Shown here piece by piece: positions 51,991 through 60,868 of a stretch of 64,000 bases of DNA. Each line of letters opens with the position of its first letter. Positions within the stretch are counted from its first letter, which is position 1. The notes beneath the pieces were generated by a model. That model made no database searches and was not told the origin of the DNA. It saw only the letters and a list, made by a program, of their open reading frames with translations. The DNA comes from FEN-987 sp964598845 (GTDB taxonomy: Archaea > Thermoproteota > Bathyarchaeia > 40CM-2-53-6): NCBI GenBank assembly GCA_964598845.1, contig CAZRDM010000009.1, positions 1 to 64,000 on the forward strand. Reading direction: 5' to 3'. A program made the translations under genes and the position numbers.

Positions 51991-52501
51991 CGACTCTCAC
52001 AATTCCGAAGAAGAGCCCTCTGTGCAAATATGAGTTGCGCAGTGGATTCCAGTTACGAGTGTATGATAATGTAACACATTTTGATTTTCTTGTCATATCG
52101 AGATCCTTGACGGAGAATCAGTCACGAGGACACAGAAAGACAGCGCGCGTCTCCGTGATCGGAATGAAAAGATCTCTGTGTGTCGGAGAAGCCTTATGGC
52201 CGCTGAAGTTGGACATCCATATGGGTTCAGATCATTGAGCCGCACGGCCAAGCGATGATAGCGTCTATCCGTTGGTGTTATTGATTTCGTGCACTTCCCG
52301 AAATCGATTCGGGCAGACCACAGAAACCTAGGTATTGAGCGCGCTGCTGCGTGCGGAACTTGAGAGATCAGACATGTTGAGAATAGTGCCTCACGCCGAA
52401 ATGTACAGTTGCGCACGTGACAGGATTAGCGATTTTTGCCCTCTTGCCAAGCACGGAATATATTTAAGAATGTGAATATCAGAGCTCGGTGCGTGTTCCA
52501 A
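51991..52501. other. Intergenic stretch upstream of the arsenic operon
   Basis: 511 bp with no supported gene between the divergent arginine deiminase and arsR genes. Its right end carries the arsenic operon promoter. Confidence 0.4.
52459..52467 (+). promoter_or_regulatory. TATA box of the arsenic operon
   Basis: TATATTTAA lies about 35-43 bases before the arsR ATG at 52502. ArsR repressors usually bind at or just after such a box; no perfect dyad was found, but AATAT repeats occur on both sides of it (near 52458 and 52474). Confidence 0.45.
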
Positions 52502-52897
52502 ATGAGTGTGACTCTTCAGCAGAGGCTGAAGCGATTGGCCGATTCGGGACTACGTGGATCCTGCAAACCCGCTGAATTGGTGTCTCAACTGGAGAAGCAG
52601 GTCAGACTGTTGGACGACCAGATGATAAGGCGCTTGGAACAGGTCTGCTTCGGGCTCGCGGACAAGACTAGGTTGAAGATTCTGAAACTCCTCGCTAAGG
52701 AGGAGCTTTGTGTATGCGAGATCATGGCTGCACTCAGGTTGACTCAGCCGACGAGCTCTCATCACCTAGGAATCCTAGAAAGATCCGGCCTAGTCGAGAC
52801 ACGCCGAGAAGGAAAATGGGTCTTCTACAGACTTGCCAGCCCGAAAGTTGACAGTCTACTGGCATTGGCGTCGAGGTTGGCTCAGGGAGGTCTCTAG
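52502..52897 (+). CDS. arsR: ArsR/SmtB-family repressor
   Basis: From the ATG at 52502 this gives 131 residues. A 40-residue N-terminal stretch precedes the winged helix (GLADKTRLKILKLLAKEELC). The arsenic-binding motif ELCVCEIMAALRL is present, followed by the recognition helix LTQPTSSHHLGILERSGLVE. It should release the operon when arsenite binds the Cys pair. It is followed one base later by the acr3 start, so it regulates its own message. Confidence 0.9.
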   Translation: MSVTLQQRLKRLADSGLRGSCKPAELVSQLEKQVRLLDDQMIRRLEQVCFGLADKTRLKILKLLAKEELCVCEIMAALRLTQPTSSHHLGILERSGLVETRREGKWVFYRLASPKVDSLLALASRLAQGGL

Positions 52898-52898
52898 A

Positions 52899-54044
52899 GT
52901 GGGAGACAAGGCACCTCATGGGCTTTCGCTGCTGAACCGGTTTCTCACTCTATGGATCTTTATCGCGATACTCACCGGAGTCTCACTTGGCTATGTATAC
53001 CCGCAGATCGCGATGGTCATTAGCTCTCTCAGCATAGGAACGACTTCAATCCCCATAGCGGTCGGCTTGGTCTTGATGATGTACCCTCCGTTAACTCGCG
53101 TGAAGTATGAGGAGATGAGGAGAATCTTCAAGTCCCTACGGCTCCTCGCCTTGTCGCTTGTACAGAACTGGATTGTGGGCCCCCTAGTCATGTTTGGGTT
53201 GGCAATGCTTTTCCTGCCCGACTACCCGGAGTACATGATAGGCGTCATCCTGGTCGGGCTGGCACGATGTATAGCGATGGTAATAGTGTGGAATGAACTG
53301 GCAGACGGGGACAGAGAGCTTGCCGCAGGGTTAGTGGCCTTCAACGCGGTTTTTCAGGTTTTGTTCTATGCGGTCTATATCTATCTATTCGTCACTGTCA
53401 TGCTGAGCGTACTCGGCCTCGTCAAGGGAGTGGAAGTAAGCGTATCAATCGTGGAAGCGGCGATAACCGTTTTCACATATCTAGGCATACCGTTCATCTC
53501 AGGTTTGGTAACTAGGTTCGTTCTGCTCAAGAGGAAGGGAAGGGATTGGTTTGAGGGGATATTCGCGCCGAAGTTCGGTCTCATAACCCCTGCGGCCTTG
53601 CTTTTTACGATAGTCGTAATGTTCTCGCTAAAAGGCACGTTCATAGTCGAATTACCGTTGCACGTTGCGAGGATCGCCATACCGCTGGTTTCCTATTTCT
53701 TCATCATGTGGTTCATGACATTTTTGATATCCTACAGGATTGGAACAAGGTATCCGCAAGCCACAGCCGTATCGTTTACTGCCGCGTCCAACGATTTTGA
53801 GTTGGCCATAGCAGTCGCTGTTGCGGTATTTGGAATAAACTCGGGCGAAGCCTTCGCTACGGTGATAGGCCCGCTCTTTGAGGTTCCCGTGCTGATCAGC
53901 CTCGTCAATGTATCGCTGTGGCTCAAACGGAGACTATTCCCCGAAGCGAAGGCCATAGAACCAGCGAAGGTACCTCTAGGGTTGCAGAGAGAATGGGGTG
54001 TGCTGTCTACGTCCCGGGAGGCTAGAGTTGAGAGCGAATCATGA
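52899..54044 (+). CDS. acr3: Arsenite efflux transporter Acr3
   Basis: From the GTG at 52899 this gives 381 residues with about ten membrane helices. Acr3 signatures are visible: YPPLTRVKYEEMRRIFKSLR, NWIVGPLVMFGLAMLFLPDY, GLARCIAMVIVWNELADGD (the conserved cysteine) and AASNDFELAIAVAVAVFGIN. It pumps arsenite out of the cell. The stop-to-start distance from arsR is one base, and the MtrA-like gene follows after 24 bases. Confidence 0.93.
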   Translation: MGDKAPHGLSLLNRFLTLWIFIAILTGVSLGYVYPQIAMVISSLSIGTTSIPIAVGLVLMMYPPLTRVKYEEMRRIFKSLRLLALSLVQNWIVGPLVMFGLAMLFLPDYPEYMIGVILVGLARCIAMVIVWNELADGDRELAAGLVAFNAVFQVLFYAVYIYLFVTVMLSVLGLVKGVEVSVSIVEAAITVFTYLGIPFISGLVTRFVLLKRKGRDWFEGIFAPKFGLITPAALLFTIVVMFSLKGTFIVELPLHVARIAIPLVSYFFIMWFMTFLISYRIGTRYPQATAVSFTAASNDFELAIAVAVAVFGINSGEAFATVIGPLFEVPVLISLVNVSLWLKRRLFPEAKAIEPAKVPLGLQREWGVLSTSREARVESES

Positions 54045-54068
54045 ACGGGCGCGGAGATAGCTTCTGAG

Positions 54069-54854
54069 ATGAGCGAGGAAGCAAACCTCCCGATTAGGAA
54101 GGTGAAACCCCCGCCAGAGTATCCTCCCGAAGAGGGCCATTACCTGCGAGGGAACGACTACTCCCCTGCCGCCGTCGTGATACTACTCCACACATTCTAC
54201 GACAAGATACCCGAGTATCTTCAAAGGCTGGCCAGCGTCGCCATCGAGAACGGCGCTGCACTCGCGGGAATGCTGCAGACAGAAAACATCGGGATCGAGA
54301 AGATTATCTGTAATGTCGTGGCGAACCCGAATATTCGTTACCTGATCGTGTGCGGGGTTGAGTCAGCCGGCCATCAGCCAGGCCAAGCGTTATCCTCTAT
54401 TGTGAGGAACGGCGTCGACGAGCGCAAGAAGATTATCGGAGCCGAGGCGCCAACGCCATACCTATACAACATACCGTTTGAAAGTATCGATAGATTCAGG
54501 AAACAGGTGACTCTAGTTGACCTGATCGCCGAGAATCGAACACAGATCGCAACCGATCCCGAACAAGTCAGACAGGCTGTCAGAAGCTGTTATCAGGAGA
54601 CTCCCGTCCAGTTCATGAGCTTCAAACTCTACGATCTTGGAGCATACCCTGACGCAGCAATCTGCTCGAAACTGACGTGGAGGATACTCCAACCGTGGAC
54701 CGTTGTCACTGAAGCAGAGGCTGAAGTCCTCAGGCACATACAGAATTCAGCCAAGAGATCTCGACAGGAGTCCGATCAAGAGCTCTTGTCACTCTTGGAG
54801 CCGCGTCGCCGCGAAGGGGAGAGAGGGAACAAGGATGCGAACCGAAAGACTTGA
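54069..54854 (+). CDS. MtrA-like corrinoid protein (methyl-H4MPT:CoM methyltransferase subunit A family)
   Basis: A 261-residue soluble protein of the MtrA family. It shows NIGIEKIICNVVANPNIRYL, then LIVCGVESAGHQPGQALSSI (with the conserved His) and ERKKIIGAEAPTPYLYNIP, which together are the cobamide-binding MtrA core. Unlike methanogen MtrA it has no C-terminal membrane helix and no other mtr genes nearby. Residues ~215-261 are a charged tail. Its place inside an arsenic operon suggests a corrinoid-dependent methyl transfer linked to arsenic, which is inference. Confidence 0.8.
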   Translation: MSEEANLPIRKVKPPPEYPPEEGHYLRGNDYSPAAVVILLHTFYDKIPEYLQRLASVAIENGAALAGMLQTENIGIEKIICNVVANPNIRYLIVCGVESAGHQPGQALSSIVRNGVDERKKIIGAEAPTPYLYNIPFESIDRFRKQVTLVDLIAENRTQIATDPEQVRQAVRSCYQETPVQFMSFKLYDLGAYPDAAICSKLTWRILQPWTVVTEAEAEVLRHIQNSAKRSRQESDQELLSLLEPRRREGERGNKDANRKT

Positions 54855-54893
54855 CTCTCGTACTGCCTTGGAGCCTAGGAGGACAGACACCCC

Positions 54894-55712
54894 GTGACTC
54901 CTATGATCTTCGAGGAGATTGCGCGAATGAGACGAGAACGAACCGAAGCTGCGCTTGCCACTGTGGTAGGGGGCGAGAAAGGCACGCCGGGAAGGATAGG
55001 ATTCCGCATGCTTGTGTACCCGGATGGGAGGATCTCAGGAACGGTTGGAGGCGGATTGCTTGAGGCAAAGGTTCGCGAGGAAGCCTTACGTTGCTTGAGT
55101 GATAAGAAGCCGAAGCTCTTGGAGTTCACGCTTGATGAGGAGAGCGCCGAGGGTATCGGAGTATTGTGCGGAGGGAAGGTGAAGATCTTCTTGGAGCCGA
55201 TCCTAGTGAAGCCGACATTGTACGTCTTCGGAGGCGGGCATATCGCCGTTCCTCTTGTGCAATTCGCCAAGGCACTTGACTTCACCGTCGCAGTCATGGA
55301 TGACCGCGAAGCGTTCGCGAACACGGACCGATTTCCTCTTGCGGACGAGGTGAAGGTCGGCGACTTCAACAATACAGCCAGATCCATAGAGTTCCGCGAG
55401 GATGATTGCGTCGTCATAATCACGAGAGGGCACCAACACGACGAAGCGGTTCTGAAGGAGTGCCTCTCGAAGAGGAGGCTCCCGACATACGTTGGTATGA
55501 TCGGAAGCAGAGAGAAGATTGCGAAAACATACTCTCATCTGAAAGAGCAGGGAGTCTCGCAGGAATTGCTTGACGGAGTCCGAGCGCCAATCGGCCTAGA
55601 CATAGGCGCGCAGTCTCCTGCCGAGATCGCGTTGAGTATAATGGCGGAAATCATTGCACACCGATATGGAAAGCTATCCAACGAGCACTCCTCGCGTAGT
55701 CATAGGGCATGA
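54894..55712 (+). CDS. xdhC: XdhC/CoxI-family protein
   Basis: A 272-residue protein (GTG at 54894, or ATG at 54903). The N-terminal XdhC/CoxI domain (TEAALATVVGGEKGTPGRIG, GTVGGGLLEAKVREEALR) is followed by a Rossmann domain (LYVFGGGHIAVPLVQFAKAL, VGMIGSREKIAKTYSHLK). XdhC proteins insert sulfurated molybdenum cofactor into xanthine dehydrogenase-family enzymes. No such enzyme is encoded here, so its partner is elsewhere or its role differs. It lies 39 bases after the MtrA-like gene. Confidence 0.88.
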   Translation: MTPMIFEEIARMRRERTEAALATVVGGEKGTPGRIGFRMLVYPDGRISGTVGGGLLEAKVREEALRCLSDKKPKLLEFTLDEESAEGIGVLCGGKVKIFLEPILVKPTLYVFGGGHIAVPLVQFAKALDFTVAVMDDREAFANTDRFPLADEVKVGDFNNTARSIEFREDDCVVIITRGHQHDEAVLKECLSKRRLPTYVGMIGSREKIAKTYSHLKEQGVSQELLDGVRAPIGLDIGAQSPAEIALSIMAEIIAHRYGKLSNEHSSRSHRA

Positions 55713-55733
55713 TATGCAGTTGCGCAGATACGG

Positions 55734-56267
55734 GTGGAAAGAGTGGGTAGCTGCATTAAACGGCGTGTTCTCCTTGTATGCGTAGAGAATTCGGACCGCA
55801 GTCAAATGGCTGAGGCCTTCGCTCGAAAGTTTGGAGGCGATGTTATCGAACCTGCAAGCGCCGGAACACACCCTGCTTCGCGAGTAAGCCCGACAGTTGT
55901 TGACGTGATGAAGGAACGGCAGATCGATCTTTCGACGAGAACGCCTCAACTGTTGACTACGAGGCTTGTAGAGGAAGCGGACTTGATTATCACCATGGGT
56001 TGTAGCGTCAAAGAGGTATGTCCTGCCCCGATGGTTAAGCATTCAATTGACTGGAAGTTGGAAGATCCAAGCTGCAAGAGCATCGATGAGGTTAGACGGA
56101 TAAGGGATGAAGTCGAGCGGAAGGTTCGCGAGCTTGTGGACAGCCTCCGCCCGGGCAAAAGCCAAGATAAGAGCGAGCACCAAGAACGGTTTTCCTTCGA
56201 CTCAGGCGTTCCAAGCATAGCTCTCCTATATTCTGACACTGTCAGCCGGATTTTTGCGTCAAATTAG
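55734..56267 (+). CDS. arsC: ArsC-type arsenate reductase (low-molecular-weight phosphatase fold)
   Basis: Up to 177 residues. The Cx5R phosphatase loop is RVLLVCVENSDRSQMAEAFA with nucleophile Cys in VCVEN. The segment VIEPASAGTHPASRVSPTVV and the following IITMGCSVKEVCPAP contain the additional cysteines used by thioredoxin-linked arsenate reductases. A C-terminal tail beyond residue ~140 is extra. It would reduce arsenate to arsenite for export by Acr3. It is the last certain gene of the arsenic operon. Confidence 0.9.
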   Translation: MERVGSCIKRRVLLVCVENSDRSQMAEAFARKFGGDVIEPASAGTHPASRVSPTVVDVMKERQIDLSTRTPQLLTTRLVEEADLIITMGCSVKEVCPAPMVKHSIDWKLEDPSCKSIDEVRRIRDEVERKVRELVDSLRPGKSQDKSEHQERFSFDSGVPSIALLYSDTVSRIFASN

Positions 56268-56278
56268 GGTACTCTTGC

Positions 56279-56509
56279 GTGGTCGAAGGATTCGCCGCAG
56301 CGATGCACGGGTTCTCGCGTGGGTTTCGGATAATTGTGATGGGAAAAGATCAGCTGGACTTGGCCCGATCACTTGCGAGGGTCAGTGGTTCCGTCTCAGC
56401 AATCTCAGGTCCCGTCGCGAAGCATCTGAAACAGCTGAGTTATGAGGGAGTCCTGGTCCTCCGTTTCCCTCGAGACGGCGATCTCATACTCTCCCATGCC
56501 GTGCGATAG
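56279..56509 (+). CDS. Possible small protein at the end of the arsenic operon
   Basis: A 76-residue frame from a GTG 11 bases after arsC. Sequence such as ARVSGSVSAISGPVAKHLKQ is plausible for protein, but no domain was recognised. A competing frame exists on the opposite strand (56405-56665), so this call is weak. Confidence 0.35.
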   Translation: MVEGFAAAMHGFSRGFRIIVMGKDQLDLARSLARVSGSVSAISGPVAKHLKQLSYEGVLVLRFPRDGDLILSHAVR

Positions 56510-56901
56510 TCTATGAGCTAATTCGATGCACAAATCACGAAAGTCAATATCGTGATAGGTCTTCAAGCCTTCTGTCCAGCGGGCTAGTTGACCAGAAAAA
56601 ATCACGCCACCAAGGGAACAATCAAGAGTTCCGGTAGACCTAGCGGCGGGAGTAACAATGGCCAACTGAAAACTGAAACTAGGAAAGCATCCAAGAGCTC
56701 ACGCCAAGTAGATTCGACCCCCCAGACAATGAAAGACGCGTGCCGAGGATCAGTGTGATCTACAGATGACTTGACCCGCAATTTTCTAGATCAGGCCGAG
56801 CTGGGTCAGCACACTCGTAAATTTCCGTAATCTTTCCGGGCTCCAGCCTGAAGACCATCCCTTCACGAAATCGGAAAGACCGCTTCGTGGCCGGAATGAT
56901 C
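56510..56901. other. Stretch without a supported gene
   Basis: 392 bp. A minus-strand frame reaching from 56405 to 56665 is moderately protein-like (LARWTEGLKTYHDIDFRDL) but unrecognised and overlaps the arsenic operon end. Nothing else seen. Confidence 0.35.
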
Positions 56902-57825
56902 TTACCACCAGCCAAGCTGCTGTGAGAATCTCAAATTCTTAGCCACAACTCGCTTTGTCTCAGAGTTGCCAGAGCCTGTCGATCTTGAAAGATCTCCGTA
57001 GGCTAGCGCAGCTATCACGAGGAGCCCCAGAATAGCCGGCAGGCCGAAAGGAATCGTCATCAGCTCATCTTTTGCAGGCGCAATGAAGAGACCGAAACCC
57101 ACGTACGCGTTTATCGCTCCATGTCCAAGGGTAGCCGGGAAAACACTCCTTGACTTCAGCCTCAACCATCCCAGAAAGAAGCCCACTAGGATGCACCACA
57201 CCGTGAAAGCTGAGATGCCGACGAGATCTCGGTGACGAGGATAGTTGTAGCCCATCAAGATCACAGGTGCATGCCATAGGCCCCAGATCGCGCCGCTTAA
57301 CAGTAGTCCTCCTAGGAGGTTGAGTCTTCCGACGAGCTTTGGTAAGAGGAATCCACGCCAGCCGTACTCCTCACCGAACGCAGGGATGAAGTTGATGAAA
57401 GGTGCGAGCGCTAGATTGATGACGGTGAAGTACCAAGGGATCTCAGTCGCGGGCGGAAGGTTCGGATACGTCTCCGTAGCCCTCGTCATGGTAAAGTCTA
57501 TCGATGCTGTTCGCAGAATCGCAACGAAAAACAACCCAAGAGCGATTACAGCGAAAGGGTAAGCCAGACCATACAGATAGTGTCTGACTCCTCCCTTGGC
57601 GACGCCATAACTTCTCAGACTGCCATGCTCCATAAGTTTGACCGTTATTACCGCCGAAGCAAGTGGAACAAACATCACACCTACCATAACCCCTGGTGCA
57701 AACCAGACCGTAAGACCGCCAGAGAGCCATAGCCAAGTCTCCAGAAAATATGTCACAACGAAAGCGATCAAACAGAAGACGATAACCTGCCCTGCATTAT
57801 CAGTCATGTGCATCCGCGCCCTCAA
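56902..57825 (-). CDS. CPBP-family intramembrane metalloprotease (Abi/CAAX protease-like)
   Basis: A 307-residue membrane protein with about eight helices. The catalytic motif EEYGWRGFLLPKL (EExxxR) and the second motif IWGLWHAPVILMGYNY are clear, and a further His lies in LGHGAINAYVGF. The family includes Rce1 and bacteriocin-immunity proteins. The substrate is unknown. The first methionine may be one of three within seven residues. Confidence 0.85.
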   Translation of the reverse strand: MRARMHMTDNAGQVIVFCLIAFVVTYFLETWLWLSGGLTVWFAPGVMVGVMFVPLASAVITVKLMEHGSLRSYGVAKGGVRHYLYGLAYPFAVIALGLFFVAILRTASIDFTMTRATETYPNLPPATEIPWYFTVINLALAPFINFIPAFGEEYGWRGFLLPKLVGRLNLLGGLLLSGAIWGLWHAPVILMGYNYPRHRDLVGISAFTVWCILVGFFLGWLRLKSRSVFPATLGHGAINAYVGFGLFIAPAKDELMTIPFGLPAILGLLVIAALAYGDLSRSTGSGNSETKRVVAKNLRFSQQLGWW

Positions 57826-57933
57826 TGGTCAAGTCAGCTGGTCGAGTGTACCTCGTCTCGAACAGAAAAGGTCTCTCAACCAAAAATCTGGCGCGCAAAG
57901 TGCAAGTAGACCGGGCGAGAAAGGGATGAATAG

Positions 57934-57957
57934 CTCGTATGTGCATGCACATACGAG
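57934..57957. promoter_or_regulatory. 24-bp perfect palindrome, likely VapB operator
   Basis: CTCGTATGTGCA is followed directly by its exact reverse complement. It ends five bases before the TTG at 57962, the most likely start of the ribbon-helix-helix antitoxin. Such antitoxins usually bind palindromes in their own promoter. If the upstream ATG at 57926 were used instead, the palindrome would be inside the coding region. Confidence 0.65.
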
Positions 57958-57961
57958 GACA

Positions 57962-58243
57962 TTGGCTCAGCTCACAATTCGGTTGCCCGAACAACTAAAG
58001 CGCAAGATGAAGCAACTGCGGGATCTCAACTGGTCAGAGATAATTCGGGAAGCTATCGAGGCGCGGGTTCTTCTTGAGTCTAAGAGAAGAAGACTTCGCG
58101 ACCGCAGACGAGCCTTGGAAGCGATGAAGCGAATGAACGAGATTGCCGAGACTCTCTCATCTCGCTATTCTGGCCCTTGGAGTGGAGTTGAGGTCGTACG
58201 GTATTGGAGAAGACACCGATATTCGTCGTCGACGCTTCGGTAG
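57962..58243 (+). CDS. Ribbon-helix-helix VapB-type antitoxin
   Basis: From the TTG at 57962 this gives 93 residues starting AQLTIRLPEQLKRKMKQLR, the classic ribbon-helix-helix pattern (strand, helix, WSEIIREAIEARVLLE helix). The frame is also open to an ATG at 57926, but that would place the operator palindrome inside the gene. A charged second half (SKRRRLRDRRRALEAMKRMN) would bind the toxin. It overlaps the start of the broken vapC gene downstream by 40 bases. Confidence 0.75.
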   Translation: MAQLTIRLPEQLKRKMKQLRDLNWSEIIREAIEARVLLESKRRRLRDRRRALEAMKRMNEIAETLSSRYSGPWSGVEVVRYWRRHRYSSSTLR

Positions 58244-58616
58244 CAGTGAAATGGTAGATGACTTCGTTTCGGATCTAATAGACCTTCAGGCGCCAAGTTT
58301 GCTGCTCTATGAACTCGGTAATGCTCTAAGATGCCATCCCGGCTCGACCGAGCGTGATTGTGCAGACGCCGTGAAACAGACACGAAACCTTGGCTTAGGT
58401 ATTCACGAGCTCGATGACTCCCTAACTGAGATGGCATTGATGCTATCGTTTCGCGGGAAGATCACATTCTATGACGCAGCCTATCTTGCTCTTGCGAGAG
58501 AACTCAACGCAATTTTCCTGACTGCAGACAGGGTTCTCTGTACTCAGATCAGTGAAGAAGCTAGGTCAGGCATGACGTTCCTGGAGGAATACACGCAGGC
58601 TCGTTGCGGCTGTTAG
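58204..58616 (+). pseudogene. VapC PIN toxin broken by a frameshift/deletion
   Basis: The start is in one frame: EKTPIFVVDASVAVKW, with the first active-site Asp, then TAG at 58255. The rest is in another frame: VDDFVSDLIDLQAPSLLLYE, then ELDDSLTEMALMLSFRGKIT, FYDAAYLALARELNAIFLTA and D-R. About a dozen residues normally found after VKW are missing, so a deletion of a few dozen bases also shifted the frame. The second-frame protein from ATG 58251 lacks the first catalytic Asp and should be inactive. Confidence 0.7.
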
Positions 58617-58654
58617 AGAATTCTCTTAACACGAGCGCTGGATCTACGGTTGCT

Positions 58655-59125
58655 TCACTTCTTCTTCACAGGGGCGAGGACCTTCGCGTATAGAATGGGC
58701 TTTCCGCCCACCACTTCGGGCTTCTTTGTGTAGATCTCTATTGGTGGGCCTGCCCACTTCAGCCCCTTACCCTCAACCCATTCTGTGAGCTGCTTGTATG
58801 TGTTCTTGAATTCTTCTCCCGGACCCTTGTGCGAGATGGCCGCGACCGTCATCGAGGGAAGCTTTCTGACCTTGATCTTTCCCTCCGACTTGACCTTGCC
58901 GTAAAGGGGAATCGCAATTTGGCTCCGGCACTTGGATTTGGGAGTCTTCTCGGGATCGTCCAAGTAGATACCCAGAGGATAGAAGCCCGGCATGACCTTC
59001 TTCTCCTTTGCCCAGCCGTACAGGGTCTTCATGTACTCCTCCCACGGGACCTTATCGTAGGGGCCTGTGTGCTCGACGTATGCAATCGTCATTGATTTTC
59101 TCTTCTCAAGCTTAACGTTGCCCAT
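58655..59125 (-). CDS. GyrI-like/effector-binding (SOUL-type) domain protein
   Basis: A 156-residue GyrI-like small-molecule-binding protein with two repeats of the fold: SMTIAYVEHTGPYDKVPWEE, GFYPLGIYLDDPEKTPKSKC, then SMTVAAISHKGPGEEFKNTY and GLKWAGPPIEIYTKKPEVVG. Stand-alone members bind toxic or signalling ligands, and some hydrolyse them. Ligand unknown. The gene stands alone. Confidence 0.82.
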   Translation of the reverse strand: MGNVKLEKRKSMTIAYVEHTGPYDKVPWEEYMKTLYGWAKEKKVMPGFYPLGIYLDDPEKTPKSKCRSQIAIPLYGKVKSEGKIKVRKLPSMTVAAISHKGPGEEFKNTYKQLTEWVEGKGLKWAGPPIEIYTKKPEVVGGKPILYAKVLAPVKKK

Positions 59126-59604
59126 TCACATCACACTCATCCGGACAGTCATCATTCTTACTTAACGGCTTTGCGTATCAGCAGAAATGGAGACCGAGCG
59201 ACGGGATAGTAGGGCATCCAAAGGTCGAAGTGTGAGTTGGAAAGGTAGGTGTGCATTAGCATCAGCATGCCGAGAAGGCTTCTTCCGTTAGTTGACCATC
59301 TCACCTATTCCACGATGGCCACAGTGGCCTGTGAGACTGCAGTCAGACAAGTGAAAGGCGTCAGATCCATGTCGGACACGTAAGAGCGCAACCAGCCGAG
59401 GTCTCACGATAGACGACACCTGTCGATAGTGGCCATAGGCTTACTAGCATTAATAGAAAAGGGATCATTAGGAAGCATCGCGCCTCGGGTGCTTCTCCAA
59501 GCCCAGAAACGCGAGTATCTCCTGGATTTCTGAGCGCCAAAGAACCTCCAGCCTCTAAATATGCCGATGATCGGCACTCTTGCTTCAGCGGTTGGAAGTT
59601 ATCC
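59126..59604. other. Stretch without a supported gene
   Basis: 479 bp between divergent genes. Short frames only; no repeat or RNA gene recognised. Confidence 0.4.
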
Positions 59605-60465
59605 ATGAGACCGGGTCGAGATAACGAGTTGCATTATGGACTGTACCTGCCCAATTTTGGTAAGTCCTCCCATCCTCACAGATTGGTTGGACTCGCGTTT
59701 GAGGCGGAGAAATCCGGCTGGGACGGCTTCTTCCTGTGGGATCACATCGTCGAGTGGAATCAACGGGTCCCGATCTGGGATCCATTCACAACCTTGGCTG
59801 CAATAGCCATGATGACGACGCGGATTCGAATCGGAACGACAGTCACTCCTTTGCCTCGTCTTCCACCGTGGGTCGTCGCGCGGCAGACAGTTTCTATCGA
59901 CCACCTGTCCAAGGGACGGCTAGTACTGGGTGCAGGGTTGGGCGGCGAGCGAAGCGCCGGGTATGAACGATTTGGTGAAACAGCGAATAACAAGATGCTG
60001 GCTGAGAAGCTCGATGAGGCACTCGAAATAATAACTGGTTTCTGGAGTGGCAAGCCGTTCAGTTACCGAGGCAAGCATTATCAGATAAGGAGAACTGTGT
60101 TCTTGCCCCCTCCAGTACAGAAACCCAGAATCCCGATATGGGTTGGTGGTTTCTGGCCACGCAAGGGCCCCTTCAGGCGCGCTGCCAGATGGGACGGGGT
60201 GATTCCGTTGAGACTTCCCATGAGGCTCCCCCAGCCGCACGATTTGCGCGAGATCCTTGCCTATGTCAGGAAACATCGAACTAGTACTACGCCGTTTGAT
60301 ATGATCAAAATCGGTTGGACTTCAGGAGTGAACAGGAAGGCGAATACGGAAAAGATAACACCATATGTTGAGGCGGGCATAACATGGTGGCTGGAAAGCC
60401 TGTACCATGATTCGCCTCAAGCCATGCGAAAACGAATCCGCATGGGTCCTCCTAGGATATCGTAG
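59605..60465 (+). CDS. LLM-class (luciferase-like) flavin or F420-dependent oxidoreductase
   Basis: A 286-residue TIM-barrel protein of the luciferase-like monooxygenase family. Visible are YGLYLPNFGKSSHPHRLVGL, GWDGFFLWDHIVEW, RIRIGTTVTPLPRLPPWVVA, RQTVSIDHLSKGRLVLGAGL and PIWVGGFWPRKGPFRRAARW. Archaeal members commonly use coenzyme F420. The barrel is slightly shorter than most family members. Substrate unknown. Confidence 0.85.
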   Translation: MRPGRDNELHYGLYLPNFGKSSHPHRLVGLAFEAEKSGWDGFFLWDHIVEWNQRVPIWDPFTTLAAIAMMTTRIRIGTTVTPLPRLPPWVVARQTVSIDHLSKGRLVLGAGLGGERSAGYERFGETANNKMLAEKLDEALEIITGFWSGKPFSYRGKHYQIRRTVFLPPPVQKPRIPIWVGGFWPRKGPFRRAARWDGVIPLRLPMRLPQPHDLREILAYVRKHRTSTTPFDMIKIGWTSGVNRKANTEKITPYVEAGITWWLESLYHDSPQAMRKRIRMGPPRIS

Positions 60466-60610
60466 CAACCTTTGCCACACTGAATCAGCAGGCAAGAGAA
60501 TTGTCACTGGTAGGGTTCTTGCCGTCAACCTGGTTATCAGAGGAATGAAGGTGGTGATCTCAACCCAAAGTCCGGTGTACGCCCGGTCCACCATTGAAAA
60601 TGTTTGTCGG

Positions 60611-60868
60611 CTACGATTCTGAATTTTGATGCTCTGTCTGGTTGTCTCTTTCTTCTTGAGTTCGAAGGCTTGGGTTGACGATTCGTTGTAGGCTCCTAAT
60701 CTTTCCTTCGAGGAGTTCAGGTCTCTGGCCGGGGTAGGTTTCGTTGCGGTTGAGGACGTGATAGATTGACACGAGAAGCTTCCTTGCGACGCCGACTATG
60801 GCTCGTTGGCGTCCACGCCTCGTAGAGACGCATTGGCGGTTCTCTCGGGGTCTGACAAGCGCCACCAC
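60611..60868 (-). mobile_element. Remnant of an IS110-family transposase (C-terminal part)
   Basis: The frame reads RGRQRAIVGVARKLLVSIYH followed by VLNRNETYPGQRPELLE, which matches the end of IS110/IS116/IS902 transposases (the ARKLL-xxI motif after the helix-hairpin-helix region). The DEDD catalytic domain is absent and no terminal repeats were found, so the element is inactive. The flanking 60466-60610 and 60869-61084 hold no other recognised feature. Confidence 0.65.

Noticed and set aside
56405..56665. 86-codon minus-strand frame after the arsenic operon
   Set aside because: Overlaps an equally plausible plus-strand frame and shows no domain; left uncalled.
58204..58260. Programmed frameshifting in vapC
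   Set aside because: Residues normally found after VKW are missing as well, which indicates a deletion rather than recoding.
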